A DNA stretch of 64,000 nucleotides from Ptiloglossa arizonensis. Lineage: Eukaryota > Arthropoda > Insecta > Hymenoptera > Colletidae. The stretch is taken from NCBI RefSeq assembly GCF_051014685.1, contig NW_027478515.1:124001-188000 (forward strand), in the 5' to 3' direction. The notes beneath the pieces were generated by a model. That model saw only the letters and a list, made by a program, of their open reading frames with translations, made no database searches and was not told the DNA's origin. The position numbers and the translations under genes were made by a program. Each line of letters opens with the position of its first letter. Position 1 is the first letter of the stretch. Below are positions 22,529 to 35,489 of the stretch, piece after piece.

Positions 22529-24824
22529 GGTGGTTCCTCAACCATTCCATAACTTCAAACTCCCATATCTCGCGAACGGATTGACGAACTCGAGAAATTC
22601 CTGTTGCACTCGAAAGTAGAAACTCGCCGATTACAATGGTGTGTGTACTTTTCCCCTAAGCCATTCTAGTTATTGGTTTCGAGTATCCGACTTGCGAAAA
22701 TTTTGATGGTTTCTCAACCATTCGATAACTTCAAACTCCCATACCTCGCGAACGGATTGACGAACTCGAGAAATTCCTGTTGCATCTGAAAGTAGAAACT
22801 CGCCGATTACAATGGTGTGTGTACTTTTCCCCTAAGCCAATCTAGTTATTGGTTTCGAGTATCCGACTTGCGAAAATTTTGATGGTTTCTCAACCATTCC
22901 TTAACTTTAAACTCCCATATCTCGCGAACGGATTGACGAACTCGAGAAATTCCTGTTGCATCTGAAAGTAGAAACTCACCCGATTACAATAGTGTGTGTA
23001 CTTTTCCCATAAGCCATTCTAGTTATTGGTTTCGAGTATCCGACTTGCGAAAATTTTGATGGTTTCTCAACCATTCGATAACTTCAAACTCCCATACCTC
23101 GCGAACGTGTTGACGAACTCGAGAAACTCCAATTGTATCTGAGAGCAGAAACTCGCCCGATTACAACGGTATGTGTATTTTTGCCTTAGGCCATAGTAGT
23201 TATTGGTTTCGAGTATCAGACTTGCGAAAATTTTGATGGTTTCTCAACCATTCCTTAAGTTTAAACTCCCATATCTCGCGAACGGATTGACGAACTCGAG
23301 AAATTCCTGTTGCATCTGAAAGTAGAAACTCACCCGATTACAATGGTGTGTGTACTTTTCCCCTAAGCCATTCCAGTTATTGGTTTCGAGTATCCGACTT
23401 GCGAAAATTTTGATGGTTTCTCAACCATTCCTTAACTTCAAACTCCCATATCTCGCGAACGGATTGACGAACTCAACAAATTCCTGTTACATCTGAAATT
23501 CGAAACTCGCCCGATTACAACGGTATGTGTATTTTTGCCCTAGGCCATAGTAGTTATTGGTTTCGAGTATCAGACTTGCGAAAATTTTGATGGTTTCTCA
23601 ACCATTCCTTAACTTCAAGCTCCCATATCTCGCGAACGGATTGACGAACTCGAGAAATTCCTGTTGCATCTGAAAGCAGAAACTCGCCGATTACAATGGT
23701 GTGTGTACTTTTCCCCTAAGCCATTCTAGTTATTGGTTTCGAGTATCCGACTTGCGAAAATTTTGATGGTTTCTCAACAATTCCATAACTTCAAACTCCC
23801 ATATCTCGCGAACGGATTGACGAACTCCAGAAATTCCTGTTGCATCTGGAAGCAGAAACTCGCCCGCTTACAATGGTGTGTGTACTTTTCCCCTAGGCCA
23901 TTCCAGTTATTGGTTTCGAGTATCAGACTTGCGAAAATTTTGATGGTTCCTCTACCATTCCTTAACTTCAAACTCCCATATCTCGCGAACGGATTGACGA
24001 ACTCGAGAAATTCCTGTTGCATCTCGAAGTAGAAACTCACCCGATTACAATGGTGTGTGTACTTTTCCCATAAGCCATTCCAGTTATTGGTTTCGAGTAT
24101 CCGACTTGCGAAAATTTTGATGGTTTCTCAACCATTCCTTAACTTCAAACTCCCATATCTCGCGAACGGATTGACGAACTCCAGAAATTCCTGTTGCATC
24201 TGAAAGTAGAAACTCGCCGATTACAATGGTGTGTGTACTTTTCCCCTAAGCCATTCTAGTTATTGGTTTCGAGTATCCGACTTGCGAAAATTTTGATGGT
24301 TTCTCAACCATTCCATAACTTCAAACTCCCATATCTCGCGAACGGATTGACGAACTCGAGAAATTCCTGTTGCATCTGAAAGTAGAAACTCACCCGATTA
24401 CAACGGTATGTGTATTTTTGCCCTAGGCCATAGTAGTTATTGGTTTCGAGTATCCGACTTGCGAAAATTTTGATGGTTTCTCAACCATTCGATAACTTCA
24501 AACTCCCATACCTCGCGAACGGATTGACGAACTCGAGAAATTCCTGTTGCATCTGAAAGTAGAAACTCGCCGATTACAATGGTGTGTGTACTTTTCCCCT
24601 AAGCCAATCTAGTTATTGGTTTCGAGTATCCGACTTGCGAAAATTTTGATGGTTTCTCAACCATTCCTTAACTTCAAACTCCCATATCTCGCGAACGGAT
24701 TGACGAACTCGAGAAACTCCAATTGCATCTGAGAGCAGAAACTCGCCCGATTACAACGGTATGTGTATTTTTGCCTTAGGCCATAGTAGTTATTGGTTTC
24801 GAGTATCAGACTTGCGAAAATTTT
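22529..24824 (+). repeat. 13-monomer HOR unit, copy 2 (2296 bp)
   Basis: It repeats 18997-21292 at a shift of 3532 bp (13 + 7 monomers), with all markers in the same order. Copy 1 has one private change, ggtgtatgtac near 21049. The 13 + 7 pair therefore behaves as a 20-monomer super-repeat. Confidence 0.85.
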
Positions 24825-27800
24825 GGTGGTTCCTCAACCATTCCATAACTTCAAACTCCCATATCTCGCGAACGGATTGACGAACTCGAGAAATTCCTGT
24901 TGCACTCGAAAGTAGAAACTCGCCGATTACAATGGTGTGTGTACTTTTCCCCTAAGCCATTCTAGTTATTGGTTTCGAGTATCCGACTTGCGAAAATTTT
25001 GATGGTTTCTCAACCATTCGATAACTTCAAACTCCCATACCTCGCGAACGGATTGACGAACTCGAGAAATTCCTGTTGCATCTGAAAGTAGAAACTCGCC
25101 GATTACAATGGTGTGTGTACTTTTCCCCTAAGCCAATCTAGTTATTGGTTTCGAGTATCCGACTTGCGAAAATTTTGATGGTTTCTCAACCATTCCTTAA
25201 CTTTAAACTCCCATATCTCGCGAACGGATTGACGAACTCGAGAAATTCCTGTTGCATCTGAAAGTAGAAACTCACCCGATTACAATAGTGTGTGTACTTT
25301 TCCCATAAGCCATTCTAGTTATTGGTTTCGAGTATCCGACTTGCGAAAATTTTGATGGTTTCTCAACCATTCGATAACTTCAAACTCCCATACCTCGCGA
25401 ACGTGTTGACGAACTCGAGAAACTCCAATTGTATCTGAGAGCAGAAACTCGCCCGATTACAACGGTATGTGTATTTTTGCCTTAGGCCATAGTAGTTATT
25501 GGTTTCGAGTATCAGACTTGCGAAAATTTTGATGGTTTCTCAACCATTCCTTAAGTTTAAACTCCCATATCTCGCGAACGGATTGACGAACTCGAGAAAT
25601 TCCTGTTGCATCTGAAAGTAGAAACTCACCCGATTACAATGGTGTGTGTACTTTTCCCCTAAGCCATTCCAGTTATTGGTTTCGAGTATCCGACTTGCGA
25701 AAATTTTGATGGTTTCTCAACCATTCCTTAACTTCAAACTCCCATATCTCGCGAACGGATTGACGAACTCAACAAATTCCTGTTACATCTGAAATTCGAA
25801 ACTCGCCCGATTACAACGGTATGTGTATTTTTGCCCTAGGCCATAGTAGTTATTGGTTTCGAGTATCAGACTTGCGAAAATTTTGATGGTTTCTCAACCA
25901 TTCCTTAACTTCAAGCTCCCATATCTCGCGAACGGATTGACGAACTCGAGAAATTCCTGTTGCATCTGAAAGCAGAAACTCGCCGATTACAATGGTGTGT
26001 GTACTTTTCCCCTAAGCCATTCTAGTTATTGGTTTCGAGTATCCGACTTGCGAAAATTTTGATGGTTTCTCAACAATTCCATAACTTCAAACTCCCATAT
26101 CTCGCGAACGGATTGACGAACTCCAGAAATTCCTGTTGCATCTGGAAGCAGAAACTCGCCCGCTTACAATGGTGTGTGTACTTTTCCCCTAGGCCATTCC
26201 AGTTATTGGTTTCGAGTATCAGACTTGCGAAAATTTTGATGGTTCCTCTACCATTCCTTAACTTCAAACTCCCATATCTCGCGAACGGATTGACGAACTC
26301 GAGAAATTCCTGTTGCATCTCGAAGTAGAAACTCACCCGATTACAATGGTGTGTGTACTTTTCCCATAAGCCATTCCAGTTATTGGTTTCGAGTATCCGA
26401 CTTGCGAAAATTTTGATGGTTTCTCAACCATTCCTTAACTTCAAACTCCCATATCTCGCGAACGGATTGACGAACTCCAGAAATTCCTGTTGCATCTGAA
26501 AGTAGAAACTCGCCGATTACAATGGTGTGTGTACTTTTCCCCTAAGCCATTCTAGTTATTGGTTTCGAGTATCCGACTTGCGAAAATTTTGATGGTTTCT
26601 CAACCATTCCATAACTTCAAACTCCCATATCTCGCGAACGGATTGACGAACTCGAGAAATTCCTGTTGCATCTGAAAGTAGAAACTCACCCGATTACAAC
26701 GGTATGTGTATTTTTGCCCTAGGCCATAGTAGTTATTGGTTTCGAGTATCCGACTTGCGAAAATTTTGATGGTTTCTCAACCATTCGATAACTTCAAACT
26801 CCCATACCTCGCGAACGGATTGACGAACTCGAGAAATTCCTGTTGCATCTGAAAGTAGAAACTCGCCGATTACAATGGTGTGTGTACTTTTCCCCTAAGC
26901 CAATCTAGTTATTGGTTTCGAGTATCCGACTTGCGAAAATTTTGATGGTTTCTCAACCATTCCATAACTTCAAACTCCCATATCTCGCGAACGGATTGAC
27001 GAACTCGAGAAATTCCTGTTGCACTCGAAAGTAGAAACTCGCCGATTACAATGGTGTGTGTACTTTTCCCCTAAGCCATTCTAGTTATTGGTTTCGAGTA
27101 TCCGACTTGCGAAAATTTTGATGGTTTCTCAACCATTCGATAACTTCAAACTCCCATACCTCGCGAACGGATTGACGAACTCGAGAAATTCCTGTTGCAT
27201 CTGAAAGTAGAAACTCGCCGATTACAATGGAGTGTGTACTTTTCCCCTAAGCCAATCTAGTTATTGGTTTCGAGTATCCGACTTGCGAAAATTTTGATGG
27301 TTTCTCAACCATTCCTTAACTTCAAACTCCCATATCTCGCGAACGGATTGACGAACTCGAGAAATTCCTGTTGCATCTGAAAGCAGAAACTCGCCGATTA
27401 CAATGGTGTGTGTACTTTTCCCCTAAGCCATTCTAGTTATTGGTTTCGAGTATCCGACTTGCGAAAATTTTGATAGTTTCTCAACCATTCCTTAACTGCA
27501 AACTCCCATATCTCGCGAACGGATCGACGAACTCGAGAAATTCCTGTTGCATCTGAAAGCAGAAACTCGCCCGATTACAGTGGTGTGTGCACTTTTCCCC
27601 TAGGCCATTCCAGTTATTGGTTTCGAGTATCAGACTTGCGAAAATTTTGATGGTTTCTCAACCATTCCTTAACTTCAAACTCCCATATCTCGCGAACGGA
27701 TTGACGAACTCGAGAAATTCCTGTTGCACTCGAAAGTAGAAACTCGCCGATTACAATGGTGTGTGTACTTTCCCCTAAGCCATTCTAGTTATTGGTTTCG

Positions 27801-28530
27801 AGTATCCGACTTGCGAAAATTTTGATGGTTTCTCAACCATTCGATAACTTCAAACTCCCATACCTCGCGAACGGATTGACGAACTCGAGAAATTCCTGTT
27901 TCATCTGAAAGTAGAAACTCACCCGATTACAACGGCATGTGTATTTTTGCCCTAGGCCATAGTAGTTATTGGTTTCGAGTATCAGACTTGCGAAAATTTT
28001 GATGGTTTCTCAACCATTCCTTAACTTTAAACTCCCATATCTCGCGAACGGATTGACGAACTCGAGAAATTCCTGTTGCATCTGAAAGTAGAAACTCACC
28101 CGATTACAATAGTGTGTGTACTTTTCCTCTAAGCCATTCTAGTTATTGGTTTCGAGTATCCGACTTGCGAAAATTTTGATGGTTTCTCAACCATTCCATA
28201 ACTTCAAACTCCCATATCTCGCGAACGGATTGACGAACTCGAGAAATTCCTGTTGCATCTGAAAGCAGAAACTCGCCGATTACAATGGTGTGTGTACTTT
28301 TCCCCTAAGCCATTCTAGTTATTGGTTTCGAGTATCCGACTTGCGAAAATTTTGATGGTTTCTCTACCATTCCTTAACTTCAAACTCCCATATCTCGCGA
28401 ACGGATTGACGAACTCGAGAAACTCCAATTGCATCTGAGAGCAGAAACTCGCCCGATTACAACGGTATGTGTATTTTTGCCTTAGGCCATAGTAGTTATT
28501 GGTTTCGAGTATCAGACTTGCGAAAATTTT
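24825..28530 (+). repeat. 21-monomer extended variant of the 13-monomer HOR
   Basis: It follows the 13-monomer order from ggtggttcctc (24825) through the core-unit part and then carries the full module M (about 26350-28364) instead of the short version. It matches 16494-19190 at a shift of about 9535 bp. Private changes include ggagtgtgtac (about 27230), ttaactgcaaac (about 27495), gtgtgtgcac (about 27586), loss of one t in actttcccc (about 27768) and ctgtttcatctg (about 27897). This is the more diverged copy of module M. Confidence 0.85.
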
Positions 28531-28715
28531 GGTGGTTCCTCAACCATTCCATAACTTCAAACTCCCATATCTCGCGAACGGATTGACGAACTCGAGAAAT
28601 TCCTGTTGCACTCGAAAGTAGAAACTCGCCGATTACAATGGTGTGTGTACTTTTCCCCTAAGCCATTCTAGTTATTGGTTTCGAGTATCCGACTTGCGAA
28701 AATTTTGATGGTTTC
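28531..28715 (+). repeat. Junction monomer before the downstream 5.7-kb copy
   Basis: This ggtggttcctc monomer still matches 18997-19190. Just after it, at 28716-28725, the sequence switches from the expected ccattcgataac to ccattccttaactac, which belongs to the 9641-14463 series. The switch lies inside the hairpin-bearing conserved part of the monomer. Confidence 0.8.
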
Positions 28716-31700
28716 TCAACCATTCCTTAACTACAAACTCCCATATCTCGCGAACGGATTGACGAACTCGAGAAATTCCTGTTGCATCTGAAAGCAGAAA
28801 CTCGCCCGATTACAGTGGTGTGTGTACTTTTCCCCTAAGCCAATCTAGTTATTGTTTTCGAGTATCCGACTTGCGAAAATTTTGATGGTGTTCTCAACCA
28901 TTCGATAACTTCAAACTCCCATACCTCGCGAACTGATTGACGAACTCGAGAAATTCCTGTTGCATCTGAAAGTAGAAACTCGCCGATTACAACGGTATGT
29001 GTGTTTTTGCCCTAGGCCATAGTAGTTATTGGTTTCGAGTATCAGACTTGCGAAAATTTTGATGGTTTCTCAACCATTCCTTAACTTTAAACTCCCATAT
29101 CTCGCGAACGGATTGACGAACTCGAGAAATTCCTGTTGCATCTGAAAGTAGAAACTCACCCGATTACAATAGTGTGTGTACTTTTCCTCTAAGCCATTCT
29201 AGTTATTGGTTTCGAGTATCCGACTTGCGAAAATTTTGATGGTTTCTCAACCATTCCATAACTTCAAACTCCCATATCTCGCGAACGGATTGACGAACTC
29301 GAGAAATTCCTGTTGCACTCGAAAGTAGAAACTCGCCGATTACAATTGTGTGTGTACTTTTCCCCTAAGCCATTCTAGTTATTGGTTTCGAGTATCCGAC
29401 TTGCGAAAATTTTGATGGTTTCTCAACCATTCGATAACTTCAAACTCCCATACCTCGCGAACGGATTGACGAACTCGAGAAATTCCTGTTGCATCTGAAA
29501 GTAGAAACTCGCCGATTACAATGGTGTGAGTACTTTTCCCCTAAGCCATTCTAGTTATTGGTTTCGAGTATCCGGCTTGCGAAAATTTTGATGGTTTCTC
29601 AACCATTCGATAACTTCAAACTCCCATACCTCGCGAACGGATTGACGAACTCGAGAAATTCCTGTTGCATCTGAAAGTAGAAACTCGCCGATTACAATGG
29701 TGTGTGTACTTTTCCCCTAAGCCAATCTAGTTATTGGTTTCGAGTATCCGACTTGCGAAAATTTTGATGGTGTTCTCAACCATTCGATAACTTCAAACTC
29801 CCATACCTCGCGAACTGATTGACGAACTCGAGAAATTCCTGTTGCATCTGAAAGTAGAAACTCGCCGATTACAACGGTATGTGTGTTTTTGCCCTAGGCC
29901 ATAGTAGTTATTGGTTTCGAGTATCAGACTTGCGAAAATTTTGATGGTTTCTCAACCATTCCTTAACTTTAAACTCCCATATCTCGCGAACGGATTGACG
30001 AACTCGAGAAATTCCTGTTGCATCTGAAAGTAGAAACTCACCCGATTACAATAGTGTGTGTACTTTTCCTCTAAGCCATTCTAGTTATTGGTTTCGAGTA
30101 TCCGACTTGCGAAAATTTTGATGGCTTCTCAACCATTCCATAACTTCAAACTCCCATATCTCGCGAACGGATTGACGAACTCGAGAAATTCCTGTTGCAC
30201 TCGAAAGTAGAAACTCGCCGATTACAATTGTGTGTGTACTTTTCCCCTAAGCCATTCTAGTTATTGGTTTCGAGTATCCGACTTGCGAAAATTTTGATGG
30301 TTTCTCAACCATTCGATAACTTCAAACTCCCATACCTCGCGAACGGATTGACGAACTCGAGAAATTCCTGTTGCATCTGAAAGTAGAAACTCGCCGATTA
30401 CAATGGTGTGAGTACTTTTCCCCTAAGCCATTCTAGTTATTGGTTTCGAGTATCCGGCTTGCGAAAATTTTGATGGTTTCTCAACCATTCGATAACTTCA
30501 AACTCCCATACCTCGCGAACGGATTGACGAACTCGAGAAATTCCTGTTGCATCTGAAAGTAGAAACTCGCCGATTACAATGGTGTGTGTACTTTTCCCCT
30601 AAGCCAATCTAGTTATTGGTTTCGAGTATCCGACTTGCGAAAATTTTGATGGTTTCTCAACCATTCCATAACTTCAAACTCCCATATCTCGCGAACGGAT
30701 TGACGAACTCGAGAAATTCCTGTTGCACTCGAAAGTAGAAACTCGCCGATTACAATGGTGTGTGTACTTTTCCCCTAAGCCATTCTAGTTATTGGTTTCG
30801 AGTATCCGACTTGCGAAAATTTTGATGGTTTCTCAACCATTCGATAACTTCAAACTCCCATACCTCGCGAACGGATTGACGAACTCGAGAAATTCCTGTT
30901 GCATCTGAAAGTAGAAACTCGCCGATTACAACGGTATGTGTGTTTTTGCCCTAGGCCATAGTAGTTATTGGTTTCGAGTATCAGACTTGCGAAAATTTTG
31001 ATGGTTTCTCAACCATTCCTTAACTTTAAACTCCCATACCTCGCGAACGGATTGACGAATTCGAGAAATTCCTGTTGCATCTGAAAGTAGAAACTCACCC
31101 GATTAGAATAGTGTGTGTACTTTTCCTCTAAGCCATTCCAGTTATTGGTATCGAGTATCCGACTTGCGAAAATTTTGATGGTTTCTCAACCATTCCTTAA
31201 CTTCAAACTCCCATATCTCGCGAACGGATTGACGAACTCGAGAAATTCCTGTTGCATCTGAAAGCAGAAACTAGCCCGATTACAACGGTATGTGTATTTT
31301 TGCCCTAGGCTATAGTAGTTATTGGTTTCGAGTATCAGACATGCGAAAATTTTGATGGTTTCTCAACCATTCCTTAACTTCAAACTCCCATATCTCGTGA
31401 ACGGATTGACGAACTCGAGAAATTCCTGTTGCATCTGAAAGCAGAAACTCGCCGATTACAATGGTGTGTGTACTTTTCCCCTAAGCCATTCTAGTTATTG
31501 GTTTCGAGTATCCGACTTGCGAAAATTTTGATGGTTTCTCTACCATTCCTTAACTTCAAACTCCCATATCTCGCGAACGGATTGACGAACTCGAGAAACT
31601 CCAATTGCATCTGAGAGCAGAAACTCGCCCGATTACAACGGTATGTGTATTTTTGCCTTAGGCCATAGTAGTTATTGGTTTCGAGTATCAGACTTGCGAA

Positions 31701-34421
31701 AATTTTGGTGGTTCCTCAACCATTCCTTAACTTCAAACTCCCATATCTCGCGAACGGATTGACGAACTCGAGAAATTCCTGTTGCATCTGAAAGCAGAAA
31801 CTCGCCGATTAGAATGGTGTGTGTACTTTACCCCTAAGCCATTCTAGTTATTGGTTTCGAGTATTAAACTTGCGAAAGTTTTGATGATTTCTCAACCATT
31901 CCTTAACTTCAAACTCCCATATCTCGCGAACGGATTGACGAACTCAACAAATTCCTGTTGCATCTGAAATTAGAAACTCACCCGATTACAACGGTATGTG
32001 TATTTTTGCCCTAGGCCATAGTAGTTATTGGTTTCGAGTATCAGACTTGCGAAAATTTTGATGGTTTCTCAACCATTCCTTAACTTTAAACTCCCATATC
32101 TCGCGAACGGATTGACGAACTCGAGAAATTCCTGTTGCATCTGAAAGTAGAAACTCACCCGATTTCACCGGTATGTGTGTTTTTGCCCTAGGCCATAGTA
32201 GTTATTGGTTTCGAGTATCAGACTTGCGAAAATTTTGATGGTTTCTCAACCATTCCTTAACTTCAAACTCCCATATCTCGCGAACGGATTGACGAACTCG
32301 AGATATTCCTGTTGCATCTGAAAGTAGAAACTCGCCCGATTACAATGGTGTGTAATACTTTTCCCCTAGGCCATTCCAGTTATTGGTTTCAGGTAACAGA
32401 CTCGCGAAAATTTTAAAGTTTTTTCAACCATTCCTGAACTTCAAACTCCCATATCTCGCGAACGGATTCACGAACTCGAGAAATTCCTGTTGCATCTGAA
32501 AGCAGAAACTCGTCCGATTACAACGGTATGTGTATTCTTGCCCTAGGCCATAGAAGTTATTGGTTTCGAGTATCAGACTTGCGAAAATTTTGATGGTTTC
32601 TTAATCATTCCTTAACTTCAAACTCCCATATCTCGCGAACGGATTGACGAATTCGAGAAACTCCTATTGCATCTGAAAGCAGAAACACGCGCGATTACAA
32701 TGGTGTGTGTACTTTTCCCCTAAGCCATTCTAGTTATTGGTTTCGAGTATCCGACTTGCGAAAATTTTGATGGTTTCTCAACTATTCCATAACTTCAAAC
32801 TCCCATATCTCGCGAACGGATTGACGAACTCGAGAAATTCCTGTTGCATCTGAAAGCAGAAACTGGCCCGATTACAATGGTGTGTGTACTTTTCCCCTGG
32901 GCCATTCGAGTTATTGGTTTCGAGTATCAGACTTGCGAAAATTTTGATGGTTTCTCAACCATTCCTTAACTTCAAACTCCCATATCTCGCGAACGGATTG
33001 ACGAACTCGAGAAATTCCTGTTGCATCTGAAAGTAGAAACTCACCCGATTGCAACGGTATGTGTATTTTTGCCCTAGGCCATAGTAGTTATTGGTTTCGA
33101 GTATCAGACTTGCGAAAATTTTGATGGTTTCTCAACCATTCCTTAACTTCAAACTCCCATATCTCGCGAACGGATTGACGAACTCGAGAAATTCCTGTTG
33201 CATCTGAGAGTAGAAACTCACCCGATTACAATAGTGTGTGTACTTTTCCTCTAAGCCATTCTAGTTATTGGTTTCGAGTATCCGACTTGCGAAAATTTTG
33301 ATGGTTTCTCAACCATTCCATAACTTCAAACTCCCATACCTCGCAAACGGATTGACGAACTCGAGAAATTCCTGTTGCATCTGAAAGTAGAAACTCGCCG
33401 ATTACAATGGTATGTGTACTTTTCCCCTAAGCCAATCTAGTTATTGGTTTCGAGTATCCGACTTGCGAAAATTTTGATGGTTTCTCAACCATTCCTTAAC
33501 TTCAAACTCCCATATCTCGCGAACGGATTGACGAACTCGAGAAATTCCTGTTGCATCTGAAAGCAGAAACTCGCCGATTACAATGGTGTGTGTACTTTTC
33601 CCCTAAGCCATTCTAGTTATTGGTTTCGAGTATCCGACTTGCGAAAATTTTGATGGTTTCTCAATCATTCCTTAACTTCAAACTCCCATATCTCGCGAAC
33701 GGATTGACGAACTCGAGAAATTCCTGTTGCATCTGAAAGTAGAAACTCACCCGATTAGAATAGTGTGTGTACTTTTCCTCTAAGCCATTCCAGTTATTGG
33801 TTTCGAGTATCCGACTTGCGAAAATTTTGATGGTGTTCTCAACCATTCCTTAACTTCAAACTCCCATATCTCGCGAACGGATTGACGAACTCGAGAAATT
33901 CCTGTTGCATCTGAAAGCAGAAACTCGCCGATTACAATGGTGTGTGTACTTTTCCCCTAAGCCATTCTAGTTATTGGTTTCGAGTATCCGACTTGCGAAA
34001 ATTTTGATAGTTTCTCAACCATTCCTTAACTACAAACTCCCATATCTCGCGAACGGATTGACGAACTCGAGAAATTCCTGTTGCATCTGAAAGCAGAAAC
34101 TCGCCCGATTACAGTGGTGTGTGTACTTTTCCCCTAGGCCTTTCCAGTTATTGGTTTCGAGTATCAGACTTGCGAAAATTTTGATGGTTTCTCAATCATT
34201 CCTTAACTTCAAACTCCCATATCTCGCGAACGGATTGACGAACTCGAGAAATTCCTGTTGCATCTGAAAGTAGAAACTCACCCGATTACAATGGTGTGTA
34301 ATACTTTTCCCCTAGGCCATTCCAGTTATTGGTTTCGAGTATCCGACTTGCGTAAATTTTGATGGTTTCTCAACCATTCCTTAACTTCAAACTCCCATAT
34401 CTCGCGAACGGATTGACGAAC
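28716..34421 (+). repeat. Downstream copy of the 9641-14463 segment, with internal gain
   Basis: It matches 9641-14463 first at a shift of 19076 bp and then, after an 882-bp internal tandem duplication, at 19958 bp. Shared rare markers include gttattgttttcgag (28847), caattgtgtgtg, ggtgtgagtac, gatttcaccgg, cggccctgg-type cassettes and gcgtaaatttt. A private change is cctcgcaaacgg at about 33340-33350, a CpG loss otherwise seen mainly after 52 kb. Confidence 0.88.
28884..30647 (+). repeat. 882-bp (5-monomer) tandem duplication inside the downstream copy
   Basis: gatggtgttctc occurs at 28884 and again at 29766. The five monomers between them (gaactgattgacg, tgtgtgtttttgcc, aatagtg with cctctaag, gcactcgaaag with caattgtg, and gtgagtac with atccggc) recur in the second half. 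The upstream homologue at about 9808-10690 has them only once, so the duplication arose after the 4.8-kb segment was copied. The second copy has gatggcttctc at about 30120 where the first has gatggtttctc. Confidence 0.9.
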
Positions 34422-35489
34422 TCGAGAAATTCCTGTTGCATCTGAAAGCAGAAACTAGCCCGATTACAACGGTATGTGTATTTTTGCCCTAGGCTATAGT
34501 AGTTATTGGTTTCGAGTATCAGACTTGCGAAAATTTTGATGGTTTCTCAACCATTCCTTAACTTCAAACTCCCATATCTCGCGAACGGATTGACGAACTC
34601 GAGAAATTCCTGTTACATCTGAAAGCAGAAACTCGCCCGATTACAGTGGTGCGTGTACTTTTCCCCTAGGCCATTCCAGTTATTGGTTTCGAGTATCAGA
34701 CTTGCGAAAATTTTGATGGTTTCTGTTGCATCTGAAAGTAGAAACTCACCCGATTAGAATAGTGTGTGTACTTTTCCTCTAAGCCATTCCAGTTATTGGT
34801 TTCGAGTATCCGACTTGCGAAAATTTTGATGGTTTCTCCACCATTCCTTAACTTCAAACTCCCATATCTCGCGAACGGATTGACGAACTCGAGAAATTCC
34901 TGTTGCATCTGAAAGCAGAAACTAGCCCGATTACAACGGTATGTGTATTTTTGCCCTAGGCTATAGTAGTTATTGGTTTCGAGTATCAGACTTGCGAAAA
35001 TTTTGATGGTTTCTCAACAATTCCTTAACTTCAAACTCCCATATCTCGCGAACGGATTGACGAACTCGAGAAATTCCTGTTGCATCTGAAAGTAGAAACT
35101 CACCCGATTACAACGGTATGTGTATTTTTGCCTTAGGCAATAGTAGTTATTGGTTTCGAGTATCTGACTTGCGAAAATTTTGATGGTTTCTCAACCATTC
35201 CTTAACTTCAAACTCCCATATCTCTAGAACGGATTGACGAACTCGAGAAATTCCGGTTGCATCTGAAAGTAGAAACTGAACCGATTACAATGGTGTGTGT
35301 ACTTTTCCCCTAGGACATTCCAGTTATTGGTATCGAGTATCAGACTTGCGAAAGTTTTGATGGTTTCTCAACCATTCCTTAACTTCAAACTCCCATATCT
35401 CGCGAACGGATTGACGAACTCGAGAAATTCCTGTTGCATCTGAAAGTAGAAACTCACCCGATTACAACGGTATGTGTATTTTTGCCCTA
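33606..35489 (+). repeat. 11-monomer unit, first copy, carrying a 64-bp deletion
   Basis: It is paired with 35490-37436. Markers are tttctcaatcattcc, cgattagaatagtg, gatggtgttctc, gatagtttctc with ttaactacaaac, ggcctttccag, gtgtaatac, gcgtaaatttt, gaaactagcccg with aggctatag, ggtgcgtgtac, tctctagaacgg and attccggttgc with actgaaccg. Its first part overlaps the end of the downstream 5.7-kb copy (28716-34421). The copy is 1884 bp instead of 1948 bp because of the deletion at 34724/34725. Confidence 0.88.
34719..34731. other. Deletion junction of 64 bp inside one monomer
   Basis: The sequence runs from gatggtttct straight into gttgcatctg. The matching copy at 36600-36680 has 64 extra bases (36609-36672), which cover the right arm of the hairpin, the CENP-B-box-like motif and the CpG-rich inverted repeat. 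The breakpoints share only ct, so the event looks like a short-homology deletion and not in-register exchange. The other full-length relatives (43861, 44924, 47048 and 48111) also lack the deletion. Confidence 0.9.
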
